Assembly (NCBI RefSeq): GCF_017641085.1
Contig: NZ_JAEPPI010000002.1
Location: 248,001 to 312,000 of the forward strand
DNA from: Gracilimonas sp.
GTDB lineage: Bacteria > Bacteroidota > Rhodothermia > Balneolales > Balneolaceae
Length of the DNA: 64,000 nt
Direction of reading: 5' to 3'
Below the pieces are notes generated by a model that saw nothing but the letters and a program-made list of their open reading frames with translations, ran no database searches and was not told where the DNA came from. Below are positions 8,811-16,326 of the stretch, piece after piece (the first letter of the stretch is position 1; each line of letters opens with the position of its first letter). The position numbers and the translations under genes are program-made.

Positions 8811-8987
8811 TTATATATACGAATTTCTTGTTCTACGCAAAAATGAGTGGAACCAGTCGTAGAATGCTGACATCTCATTTAATGTGTTGTCCGCTACTAT
8901 TGTCTCAATCTGTTTTATCCATGTTCCATTTTTTGTATTCGACAATTCGTGGCATTTGAACATTCCTTCCCGGAATTTATTCTCCAT
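8811..8987 (-). CDS. Possible small protein of 58 residues
   Basis: A short open frame on the minus strand begins with an ATG and encodes about 58 residues. It has plausible composition: a polar N-terminus, KNGTWIKQIETIVADNT, then an aromatic FYDWFHSFLRR segment. It fills most of the 280-bp gap between the lipoprotein and mrp. There is no clear ribosome binding site and no recognised homologue, so it may be a remnant of a longer gene or chance. Apart from this frame nothing else is visible in 8780-9061. Confidence 0.35.
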   Translation of the reverse strand: MENKFREGMFKCHELSNTKNGTWIKQIETIVADNTLNEMSAFYDWFHSFLRRTRNSYI

Positions 8988-9061
8988 AAGAATCCTTATC
9001 TTAAGCGCCCAAAATTGAAACTAATGACCGTTCATCAGATTTAGGTTTTTAAAAATCATTT

Positions 9062-10186
9062 ATGTCTATCAATAAAGAGCAGGTTAAATCGGCACTCAGC
9101 CAGGTTTTACACCCCGAAGAACAACGCGACCTCATTTCCCTGGATATGGTTCAGGATGTGATTGTTCAGGACAAATACATTTCTTTTACGCTGGAATTTC
9201 CTGAGAAGAATGAAGGCCTTGAAAAGCAGGTCACGCAGAAGTGTGAAGAAGCCATCCAGAAATTTATCGACAAGGAAGCCATTGTTGATATTCAGACCGC
9301 TGTAAACTTGTCAAAAAAACGGGAAATGGAAGCCTCCAAACCCGGACAGCAGCAAGAACAACAACAGGAAATTCTGCAGGGAGTGAAGAACATCATCGCG
9401 GTTGCCTCCGGTAAAGGCGGGGTAGGTAAATCTACCGTAGCCGTGAATATTGCTGCAGCTCTGGCCAAGAAAGGGGAGAAAGTTGGCTTGATGGATACCG
9501 ACATCTACGGACCAAGTATCCCGACCATGTTTAATATCCATGAGCGGCCGAATATCACCACGCAAAAGAAACTGGTTCCGCACGAGAAGTTTGGCATTAA
9601 ACTGGTTTCCATGGGCTTCTTGGTGGATGTAGACCAGGCAATGGTGTGGCGCGGACCGATGGCAACCAGTGCCGTTAAACAATTTATGACCGATGTGGAA
9701 TGGGGCGAACTCGATTACCTGATTCTGGACTTGCCTCCGGGAACCGGCGATATCCAGCTTACCATTGTGCAAACCGTACCACTGACCGGAGCCGTGATTG
9801 TATCAACCCCCCAAACGGTAGCCCTTGATGATGCCCGCAAAGGCGTGGCGATGTTCAAGAAAGTGAACGTACCCGTGCTGGGGATGGTCGAAAACATGGC
9901 CTATTTCACTCCACCGGATATGCCGGACAAGAAATATTACATCTTTGGAAAAGGCGGTGCTGCTCACCTGGCACAGGAAATGAACGTGCCCGTGTTGGCC
10001 GAAGTACCACTTCAGCAAACCTTGCGCGAAGGGGGCGACTCCGGAAAGCCCATTGTGCTGGAAGACAGTGAATCCCCAGCGGCAACCGCATTGATGGAAG
10101 CCACCGGGAATATGCAGCAACAGCTGGCGCTCCGGAATAAAGAGCAGTCACCGACTAAAAAGGTAGATATTAAGTTCAGACCCTAA
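9062..10186 (+). CDS. mrp: Mrp/NBP35-family P-loop ATPase (iron-sulfur carrier)
   Basis: Mrp/ApbC proteins bind and transfer iron-sulfur clusters to apoproteins in an ATP-dependent way. The 374-residue product has an N-terminal MIP18/DUF59-type domain (about 1-80), a Gln-rich linker (94-104), the deviant Walker A SGKGGVGKST at 116-125, and LILDLPPGTGD as the Walker B region. The usual C-terminal CxxC that holds the bridging cluster is not seen: the equivalent stretch reads ENMAYFTPPDMPDKKYYIFG, which has no Cys. The gene's end overlaps the convergent next gene by 4 bp. Confidence 0.93.
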   Translation: MSINKEQVKSALSQVLHPEEQRDLISLDMVQDVIVQDKYISFTLEFPEKNEGLEKQVTQKCEEAIQKFIDKEAIVDIQTAVNLSKKREMEASKPGQQQEQQQEILQGVKNIIAVASGKGGVGKSTVAVNIAAALAKKGEKVGLMDTDIYGPSIPTMFNIHERPNITTQKKLVPHEKFGIKLVSMGFLVDVDQAMVWRGPMATSAVKQFMTDVEWGELDYLILDLPPGTGDIQLTIVQTVPLTGAVIVSTPQTVALDDARKGVAMFKKVNVPVLGMVENMAYFTPPDMPDKKYYIFGKGGAAHLAQEMNVPVLAEVPLQQTLREGGDSGKPIVLEDSESPAATALMEATGNMQQQLALRNKEQSPTKKVDIKFRP

Positions 10187-10704
10187 AGTGGCTTGAAGCC
10201 GTCCACGAAGCGTTGAATGGCCTCTGGTAATTGGTCTTGATTAATAATTTCGAGGTGGCTATCCCGAATCATGGTAAACTGGCGAATATATTCTTCGTTT
10301 ATGTACGCCCGAATTTCCCTACTGTCGTCACTTGCAGGTTTTGGACTGTCGGAGGCTACAGCTTTGTGAAATACCTCTTCTTTTACCCCGGCCTTCACCA
10401 CTTCTTCAGGCACCTTTAAAAGGGTAGAGATGGAGAGGGCTATGTTATTATTGGCATCCGATTCGGTAAGGTCTATAAAGAAAAGAAAACCTTCTTTCTC
10501 ATTATAGGTACCGCCCTTGGCAACAAAGGCTTTCGTTAACTGCTTCTTTGCATATTGTAGCCGTTCGTTGTCTGCTGAATCAGTAACCTTATAGCTGACG
10601 CTGAACTTTATATCAGTTGATGCTTGTCCAAAAATAAGATTGGGCACTAAGGCCAAACCGAAAAGAACAAGAAGGCGGAAAGGGTTAGAAATGAACTTAT
10701 TCAT
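10183..10704 (-). CDS. Secreted hypothetical protein
   Basis: A 173-residue protein with a signal peptide (basic start, hydrophobic core FRLLVLFGLALVPNLIFG, then Q). The mature part has a beta-rich N-terminal half and a helical second half, ending in QLPEAIQRFVDGFKPL. There are no Cys residues or known motifs. It is convergent with mrp, sharing 4 bp, and has no obvious partner. Family not recognised. Confidence 0.65.
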   Translation of the reverse strand: MNKFISNPFRLLVLFGLALVPNLIFGQASTDIKFSVSYKVTDSADNERLQYAKKQLTKAFVAKGGTYNEKEGFLFFIDLTESDANNNIALSISTLLKVPEEVVKAGVKEEVFHKAVASDSPKPASDDSREIRAYINEEYIRQFTMIRDSHLEIINQDQLPEAIQRFVDGFKPL

Positions 10705-10840
10705 AGCTCTGTCTATTTGATTAGAGTTTAAGGTTTATGAAAGAAATGGTAGCCTTAAGTAATAGACAGTGCTTGATTTAAGTTTAATCCATTTTAGTTA
10801 TTTAGATATTAAATTCAAAATCCCAACTCGTACATCGTTA
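10705..10840. other. Intergenic DNA without a recognised feature
   Basis: A+T-rich spacer upstream of the minus-strand secreted protein. It probably contains that gene's promoter, but no motif clear enough to place was seen. The repeat-bearing part of the same gap (10841-10905) is listed separately. Confidence 0.4.
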
Positions 10841-10905
10841 GTCACTGGTCACTGGTCACTGGTCACTGGTCATTGTGATTTGAAATTTAGAGCTTGTAAC
10901 TTCCC
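10841..10905. repeat. GTCACTG heptamer array plus TTGAAATTTAGAGCTTG tail
   Basis: Four direct copies of GTCACTG and one GTCATTG follow each other without gaps (10841-10875). They are followed by TGATTTGAAATTTAGAGCTTGTAAC, which resembles the tail of the repeats at 11584-11625 and 13158-13190. It therefore seems to be one member of a dispersed intergenic repeat family. It lies 25 bp upstream of the TRIC gene start. Confidence 0.75.
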
Positions 10906-10929
10906 TGCCATCTAACTGCCACACCATCT

Positions 10930-11538
10930 ATGGACCTTATCTACCTCTTAGACCTTATTGGTACGTTCGTCTTTGCCATTAGCGGTATCAGGATTGCTTC
11001 CCGAATCAATATGGATGTGTTTGGTGCTTCGGTGGTGGGCTTTGTAACTGCGATTGGAGGCGGAACCGTCCGGGATTTGCTGCTCGACAGTCACCCCATT
11101 ACCTGGATGGCCGACATGACGTATCCGCTGGTTATACTGGCGGCCGTGCCCTTCACTTTTCTGATGGGCAAAAGACTGAATAACTACAGCAAAACCATCT
11201 TCATTTTCGATACCATCGGGATTGCTCTTTTCACCATCATCGGGATGGAGAAAGCTCTTTCCTTTGGATTTAACCCTTTCATTGCCGGGATGATGGGGAT
11301 GATATCAGCGGTGGTTGGCGGGATAACACGGGATGTGCTCTGCCGGGAGGTTCCGCTCATTTTCCGGAAAGAAATTTATGCAACCGCCTGCCTGGCCGGA
11401 GCCATCATCTTTTATCTTGGACTGAAACTGAATCTCCCCGAAAACCTGAATTACCTGTTTACAACGGCCGTCATTATCACCATCCGTACCGTATCGATAA
11501 AATGGAATCTATCCCTTCCCAAAATGAAAAAGGTGTAA
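10930..11538 (+). CDS. TRIC cation channel family protein (UPF0126)
   Basis: A 202-residue integral membrane protein with about seven hydrophobic helices. The two internal repeats of this family each carry the glycine motif followed by Arg-Asp: AIGGGTVRDLLL near residue 45 and AVVGGITRDVLC near 130. Prokaryotic TRIC proteins form trimeric, cation-selective channels in the inner membrane. The gene stands alone, flanked on both sides by members of the GTCAYTG/TTTGGAGCTTG repeat family. Length is normal. Confidence 0.88.
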   Translation: MDLIYLLDLIGTFVFAISGIRIASRINMDVFGASVVGFVTAIGGGTVRDLLLDSHPITWMADMTYPLVILAAVPFTFLMGKRLNNYSKTIFIFDTIGIALFTIIGMEKALSFGFNPFIAGMMGMISAVVGGITRDVLCREVPLIFRKEIYATACLAGAIIFYLGLKLNLPENLNYLFTTAVIITIRTVSIKWNLSLPKMKKV

Positions 11539-11540
11539 TC

Positions 11541-11625
11541 TCCAAGCTCCAAATCTCAATTTCCAAAATAAAATTCTACCCTCGGTCATTGGTCATTGGT
11601 CATTGAGACTTGGAGCTTGGAACTT
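11541..11625. repeat. Inverted and direct TTTGGAGCTTG repeats with GTCATTG triplet
   Basis: At 11541-11564 the sequence TCCAAGCTCCAAATCTCAAT is the reverse complement of the TTGAGATTTGGAGCTTG unit at 13168-13183. At 11584-11606 there are three GTCATTG heptamers followed by GAGACTTGGAGCTTGGAACTT (11605-11625). The pair fills the gap between TRIC and putP. Same family as 10841-10905 and 13158-13190. Confidence 0.7.
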
Positions 11626-11631
11626 AAAAGC

Positions 11632-13140
11632 CTACTCCTTCGTCATCTCTTCAAAATGCTCTTCCAGCTTATCGGGTGTTTGGGTGAGTTTACTAACGCC
11701 CCAGGTGGCCAGCAGGCTTAGGGTAAATGCAGGGATCAGCTCGTATAGATTGTTCTTCAAAACGGGGATAAAATACCAGATGATGGTCACGGCCGTTCCG
11801 GTCAAAAGTCCGGCTATGACACCTGCCTTAGTGGTCTTTTTCCAGTAAAGAGCCAGAATGGAGGTCGGACCGATGGAGGCTCCCAATCCCGCCCAGGCAA
11901 AAAGCACCAGCCAGAACACAATATTCTGTGCAACCAGCCCGAAAATCAGAGAAACAACAACCAGCAAGACAACCACAATGCGACTGTAGAGAACCAGTGT
12001 TTTTTGCGGAATCTCTTCGTCTTTCTTAAGCAGCTTATCATAAATATCCCGGACTACACTGGAAGCAGCCACTAAAAGCTGGGAGTCGGCAGTGGACATA
12101 ATGGCTGCAAAAATAGAGGCAATTACCACACCAAACAGTACGGGGTGAAGTTGGTTCTGAGCTAAGAGCGGATACAGATTTTCGGTATCGGATGCCGGAA
12201 GCATATCCACCTCCGGAAAGTATGCGCGGCCGACCAGCCCGATCAAAATGGCACCGCCGGCCATCAGTATGTTCCATATGGTTCCAACTACGGCAGCGTA
12301 CTTCAGCTGCTTGGCATCATCAATCGACATGTACCGGGATAGGATGTGAGGATTTCCCGGGGAACCCAGTCCGATACCGATGAACCCGATAAAAGCCCCG
12401 AAGCCGAGTGCTGTGGGGTCGACAAATGCGGCGTCATACAGGTTCAGCTCTGCGGAAACAACGCTCCACCCACCCATATCATAAATCGCGATGATGGGCA
12501 GAAATACAAGGGCGATAATCATGAAAAACGCCTGGATGGTGTCGGTCAGGCTTACTGCCATAAAGCCTCCTACTACGGTGTACAACAGAATAATGGCGGC
12601 AGAAAGAATCACGCCCATGTTTTGGGTAATACCAAAGCTGGAAGCAAAAGCTTTTCCCCCGGCCACAAACTGGGAGGAGACGTAACTCACCATAAAAACA
12701 AGGAAGATGATTACGAGGATGACCCGAAGGCTTCCGGATTTGTCATCAAAGCGTTCGGCGAAGAAATCAGGAACGGTGATGCAGTCGTAGCGTTCTGAAA
12801 ATTGCCGGAGCCGTTTGGCGTAATACATGAACAGAAACCACTCGACCACAATATACCCTACAGCTGCCCAAAGAGCGGAAGCACCCTGAGCATAAGCCAT
12901 GCCCGTAACCCCGAGTAAAAGCCAGGCGCTGCGACCGGATACAACTGCGGAAAGAGCCACAACCAGCCGGTTCATTTTCCGTCCGCCTATAAAGAATTCG
13001 GAAATTCCTTCAGATGAAAAGCGGGCCGAATATATTCCAATCCCAAACAGGATAATCAGGTAGCCAATGAAAGCAGCCAACACATAGCCGCCTCCGTCAA
13101 TCGATATGGTATTCAGTTCATCCACAGGAAGAAACTCCAA
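11632..13140 (-). CDS. putP: Sodium/proline symporter (SSS family)
   Basis: PutP-type symporters import proline with Na+. The 502-residue product has about 13 hydrophobic helices and the family signatures FFIGGRKMNRLVVALS, VSGRSAWLLLGVTGMAY near residue 66-82, and FFAERF after the third helix. The frame begins with TTG at 13140; a GTG five codons later is an alternative, and no ATG is close, so the exact start is uncertain. It is separated from gdhA (upstream on the same strand) by 56 bp containing a repeat. Proline uptake beside glutamate dehydrogenase would fit amino-acid catabolism or osmoadaptation, which is an inference. Confidence 0.9.
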   Translation of the reverse strand: MEFLPVDELNTISIDGGGYVLAAFIGYLIILFGIGIYSARFSSEGISEFFIGGRKMNRLVVALSAVVSGRSAWLLLGVTGMAYAQGASALWAAVGYIVVEWFLFMYYAKRLRQFSERYDCITVPDFFAERFDDKSGSLRVILVIIFLVFMVSYVSSQFVAGGKAFASSFGITQNMGVILSAAIILLYTVVGGFMAVSLTDTIQAFFMIIALVFLPIIAIYDMGGWSVVSAELNLYDAAFVDPTALGFGAFIGFIGIGLGSPGNPHILSRYMSIDDAKQLKYAAVVGTIWNILMAGGAILIGLVGRAYFPEVDMLPASDTENLYPLLAQNQLHPVLFGVVIASIFAAIMSTADSQLLVAASSVVRDIYDKLLKKDEEIPQKTLVLYSRIVVVLLVVVSLIFGLVAQNIVFWLVLFAWAGLGASIGPTSILALYWKKTTKAGVIAGLLTGTAVTIIWYFIPVLKNNLYELIPAFTLSLLATWGVSKLTQTPDKLEEHFEEMTKE

Positions 13141-13157
13141 TTTCCAATAAACAGAGT

Positions 13158-13190
13158 CATTGGAATTTGAGATTTGGAGCTTGAAAATTC
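13158..13190. repeat. Member of the TTGAGATTTGGAGCTTG repeat family
   Basis: The TCATTGGAATTTGAGATTTG unit followed by GAGCTTG lies between gdhA and putP. It is in inverted orientation to the copy at 11541-11564, so putP is flanked by inverted copies. No transposase is present. Confidence 0.6.
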
Positions 13191-13196
13191 AATGTA

Positions 13197-14603
13197 TCAC
13201 GGGAAAATGCCCATTTGCTCGTACATGATGCCAATCTTATCAATGGCACCCACAAAAGCGGCTGTTCTTAGATCATCCAGGTTATGTTTATCCCGAACTT
13301 CGGCAATCTGCTCGTAAGCGGTAATCATGGTTTCTTCCAGGCCGGAATCCACCAGGTCATACTCACCGGCACCTTTAGCCAGATCGGCCAGTTCGGCGTC
13401 GGTAAAGTCACGGTCTGAAATATTTTCAATGACCCGCAGAATTTTCTTCAGGCTGGTTTCATCAAAGCGCTTGCTTAAACGCCCATACCGCACATGCTGG
13501 ATATCCTTCAGCCATTCGAAGTAAGAAACAACCACACCGCCCGCATTCAGGTAGGTATCAGGTAAGATTAAAGCACCGCGTTCTTTCAGGATGTCGTGGG
13601 CATCGGCCGTGGTTGGGCCGTTGGCGGCCTCGGCAATAATTTTCGCTTTTACATCGGCTGCGTTATCACCGGTAATCTGGCTTTCCAGAGCCGCAGGAAT
13701 AAGAATATCACATTCAGCAGTTAATGCATTGTCACGATCTTTGAGCTCTTTGGTATTTTCAAAACCGATGATAGACCCTGTGTCTTTACGGAATTCCATC
13801 AGTTTTTCAATGTCGATGCCATTCTCATCGTAAATAGATCCTTCAATTTCGGCAACACCTACCAACTTGGCTCCGGCTTCGGTCATGTACTTGGATGCGT
13901 GATATCCTACGTTACCCAGACCCTGCACCACAAAGGTTTTTCCTTCAACCCCGGTGTCGAGGCCTATTTTCTCCATGTCCTCTTTGTTATTACAGGCTTC
14001 GCGAATCCCAAAATAGACACCGCGGCCGGTAGCTTCCGTTCGCCCGCGGATACCGCCCTGCTGAATTGGCTTCCCGGTTACGCAGGCTTCGGCATTCAGA
14101 TCATCTTTCATCTGGCGATACGTATCCAGAATCCATCCCATTTCACGGGCGCCGGTACCGTAATCCGGTGCGGGCACATCCACTCCCGGACCAATAAATC
14201 CTTTCTTAATCAGCTCGTATGTGTAGCGCCGGGTAATTCTTTCCAGCTCGTCTTCCGAATACTCACGGGTACTGATTTTGATACCACCTTTGGCTCCTCC
14301 GAAAGGTACGTCAACAATGGCGCACTTGTAGGTCATTAAAGCAGCAAGCGCCATGGTTTCATCTTCGTCCACTTTATGACTGTAACGGATACCGCCTTTA
14401 GTTGGCAGTTTATGGTGGCTGTGTTCTACCCTCCAGCCTTCAACAACTTCGATAGAGCCGTCATCTCGCCGAACGGGAAAAGTGACATGATAAACGGTAT
14501 TACAGATTTTGATCTGGGCCAAAATACCTTTGTCGAAGCGGGTGTATTTGGCAGCTTTATCAAAGTTTTTGTTTACCTGTTCATAAAATTTATATGTGGA
14601 CAT
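13197..14603 (-). CDS. gdhA: Glutamate dehydrogenase (Glu/Leu/Phe/Val dehydrogenase family)
   Basis: This enzyme interconverts glutamate and 2-oxoglutarate plus ammonia with NAD(P)H. The 468-residue product carries the catalytic-lysine block VPFGGAKGGI, the dinucleotide motif QGLGNVGYHASK, and PAPDYGTGAREMGW. The start is placed at ATG 14603, because AGGAGA lies 8 bases upstream. A longer frame to 14648 adds 15 non-conserved residues. The protein is somewhat longer than typical hexameric enzymes, with an extra C-terminal segment. It is co-directional with putP downstream. Confidence 0.93.
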   Translation of the reverse strand: MSTYKFYEQVNKNFDKAAKYTRFDKGILAQIKICNTVYHVTFPVRRDDGSIEVVEGWRVEHSHHKLPTKGGIRYSHKVDEDETMALAALMTYKCAIVDVPFGGAKGGIKISTREYSEDELERITRRYTYELIKKGFIGPGVDVPAPDYGTGAREMGWILDTYRQMKDDLNAEACVTGKPIQQGGIRGRTEATGRGVYFGIREACNNKEDMEKIGLDTGVEGKTFVVQGLGNVGYHASKYMTEAGAKLVGVAEIEGSIYDENGIDIEKLMEFRKDTGSIIGFENTKELKDRDNALTAECDILIPAALESQITGDNAADVKAKIIAEAANGPTTADAHDILKERGALILPDTYLNAGGVVVSYFEWLKDIQHVRYGRLSKRFDETSLKKILRVIENISDRDFTDAELADLAKGAGEYDLVDSGLEETMITAYEQIAEVRDKHNLDDLRTAAFVGAIDKIGIMYEQMGIFP

Positions 14604-14680
14604 GTTCCGTGTCTCCTTAGCTAATTTTGAAGTACCTGATGGTCGCAATTATATCACAGAGAAACAAGGAAAAGCCCGCC

Positions 14681-15412
14681 CTATTCGGTAAGCGGAAGGG
14701 AAACGTGAAGATGGTCGGCAGTACCGGTGTGCCGAATGGTGTTGAGCCCCATAATTTCTAGAGAACCGCGAAGCAAAATGTTCCTGATTTCATTCCTCCC
14801 AATGGTTCTCAGGTCGATAGCATGCACGTACCCGGTTTCCTGGGTGTAATGTAGCGAGCGCTGGTTGAGCGGCAGCCCCATTGCTGTATAATCTTCGGGC
14901 TGGCGCTGAATGTCGGTGATCACGAGGTCGTTATCGGCAAGGGTGGTGGTGGCAATGGCTACCCGCAAAATAGGGTGCATCGACCGGTACACCTCGCGGA
15001 TGTCATTACTTTTGGCGTTAACGGACGAGAGGTACATCACCCCATAAAAACAGAATGCAAAAACGAGCGCCCCAACACCGCCCAAGCTGAATTTCAACAG
15101 CATTTTTTTATTCTCAATCCGCCTGAACAAAAAGAGGATGTAAAAGAGAATCAGCAGTACCGTAACAAAAACCCCGCCGCCCAGGGACAGCCAGCCGTTC
15201 CAGCCGTACGAGAGATTCAGCAAAACAGAGGTTCGGACAAGCAGAAAAAATGGAAGGATAACCAGACCGATGATCATCAAAAGTCCGAATAAAATCCTGA
15301 AGCCGGTGTTCTTCTTTTTGGGGGGTAAACCGGTTGGAGAAGTAGCGGGCGCTGCACCGCTTTTGTCCATATTCAGCAGCCAGTCAATATCTTTTTGGGA
15401 AATCTTGTCCAT
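14681..15412 (-). CDS. Three-TM membrane protein with M15-like C-terminal domain
   Basis: A 243-residue protein. Residues 1-36 are cytoplasmic and Pro-rich, and hydrophobic segments lie near 37-59, 73-95 and 105-128. The C-terminal domain (about 140-240) has SLHYTQETGYVHAIDL and TADHLHVSLP. The residues H188, D200 and H236 have the spacing of the zinc ligands in M15-type D-Ala-D-Ala peptidases and related YcbK/DUF882 proteins (SxH, AxD, HxH). An envelope-facing peptidoglycan peptidase is inferred; the three-helix anchor is not usual for that family. It lies between a four-TM protein and gdhA on the same strand. Confidence 0.65.
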   Translation of the reverse strand: MDKISQKDIDWLLNMDKSGAAPATSPTGLPPKKKNTGFRILFGLLMIIGLVILPFFLLVRTSVLLNLSYGWNGWLSLGGGVFVTVLLILFYILFLFRRIENKKMLLKFSLGGVGALVFAFCFYGVMYLSSVNAKSNDIREVYRSMHPILRVAIATTTLADNDLVITDIQRQPEDYTAMGLPLNQRSLHYTQETGYVHAIDLRTIGRNEIRNILLRGSLEIMGLNTIRHTGTADHLHVSLPLTE

Positions 15413-15442
15413 GGCTGCTTGAACGAATTAAATACGCCGGTG

Positions 15443-15841
15443 TTACATGCTGCGGTACGATCGGCGCAAAAGAAAGGGAAAGCTCTGCAGAATAACGACT
15501 AATACCAACACAATAGGAATAATCTCATACGAGTTCTGGTGGATGGCACTGCTCAGGTTCATCAGGTGATAAGAAAACAAAATACCGGAGGTAAACAGGG
15601 AAAAACCGTAGGCCCAGCTTGCGCGAGGCCAAAGAGAGAAGCTACTTAACAGTGATGCAACCCCTACAATAATGGATGTGCCGAGGGTGAGGGCGGGTAA
15701 GTCATTGTATTGAAACTCAAAAAGATTCCCGGAAAACTGACCGCTCTGCAGAGAACCTATCAGTTCCACAAACTGGTACAAGCCAACAAGAAGGAAAAAG
15801 AGTTGCAGGAACAGGTGAATTCTGCGGTCTTTAAGGGTCAT
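15443..15841 (-). CDS. Hypothetical four-TM protein
   Basis: A 132-residue protein made of four hydrophobic segments (about 10-28, 48-66, 72-92, 103-123) with a basic C-terminus. No family was recognised. It lies 30 bp upstream of the M15-like membrane protein on the same strand, so the two may be co-expressed. Confidence 0.6.
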   Translation of the reverse strand: MTLKDRRIHLFLQLFFLLVGLYQFVELIGSLQSGQFSGNLFEFQYNDLPALTLGTSIIVGVASLLSSFSLWPRASWAYGFSLFTSGILFSYHLMNLSSAIHQNSYEIIPIVLVLVVILQSFPFLLRRSYRSM

Positions 15842-15931
15842 TCGAAAGTAAATTTAGGGTTAGACAGGGCTCTCACTATACCCTAATTCCAAAGCCCAAA
15901 AATTGTTCCTGCAGAATTTAGATTTCTGTAT

Positions 15932-16198
15932 TTAAACCGTTTCAGCATCCACAAAAATGGGATCATCCTGGCGAAATACATTCACCGTAAATAAAACACC
16001 AACCGCACCAACTACCGCATAGAAAGCCGTACCAGCCAATCCTACCGCCTGTACAATAAAGGTGCCGGCCAATGCTCCGAGCACTCCAAAGGCGATGCTG
16101 GGTAACATGGTCACTCCCCGATCCTGAGTGATAACGCGGCTCAGCCATCCAATTACTAATCCAATGGTGATATAACTTAATAAATACATAAGGGTCAT
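15932..16198 (-). CDS. GlsB/YeaQ/YmgE family small membrane protein
   Basis: An 88-residue protein with three hydrophobic segments. It has the Gly-rich pattern of the transglycosylase-associated/YeaQ family: IGLVIGWLSR early, then SIAFGVLGALAGTFI. Members are small stress-induced inner-membrane proteins of uncertain biochemical role. Two Met starts three codons apart are possible. It is transcribed divergently from the M19 dipeptidase gene. Confidence 0.8.
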   Translation of the reverse strand: MTLMYLLSYITIGLVIGWLSRVITQDRGVTMLPSIAFGVLGALAGTFIVQAVGLAGTAFYAVVGAVGVLFTVNVFRQDDPIFVDAETV

Positions 16199-16326
16199 AT
16201 ACGCTCCTTTACTTGTTAATATCTATTAAATAAATGGGATGCAGAGGGTATGCGTTCCTTGACGCTTCACAACTTTCCAAAATTTAGTATAGATTCTTTT
16301 GCAAAAATCACTTAAAAAAATCTGCT

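Noticed and set aside
10841-10875. CRISPR-like array
   Set aside because: Units are only 7 bp with no spacers; a simple tandem repeat.
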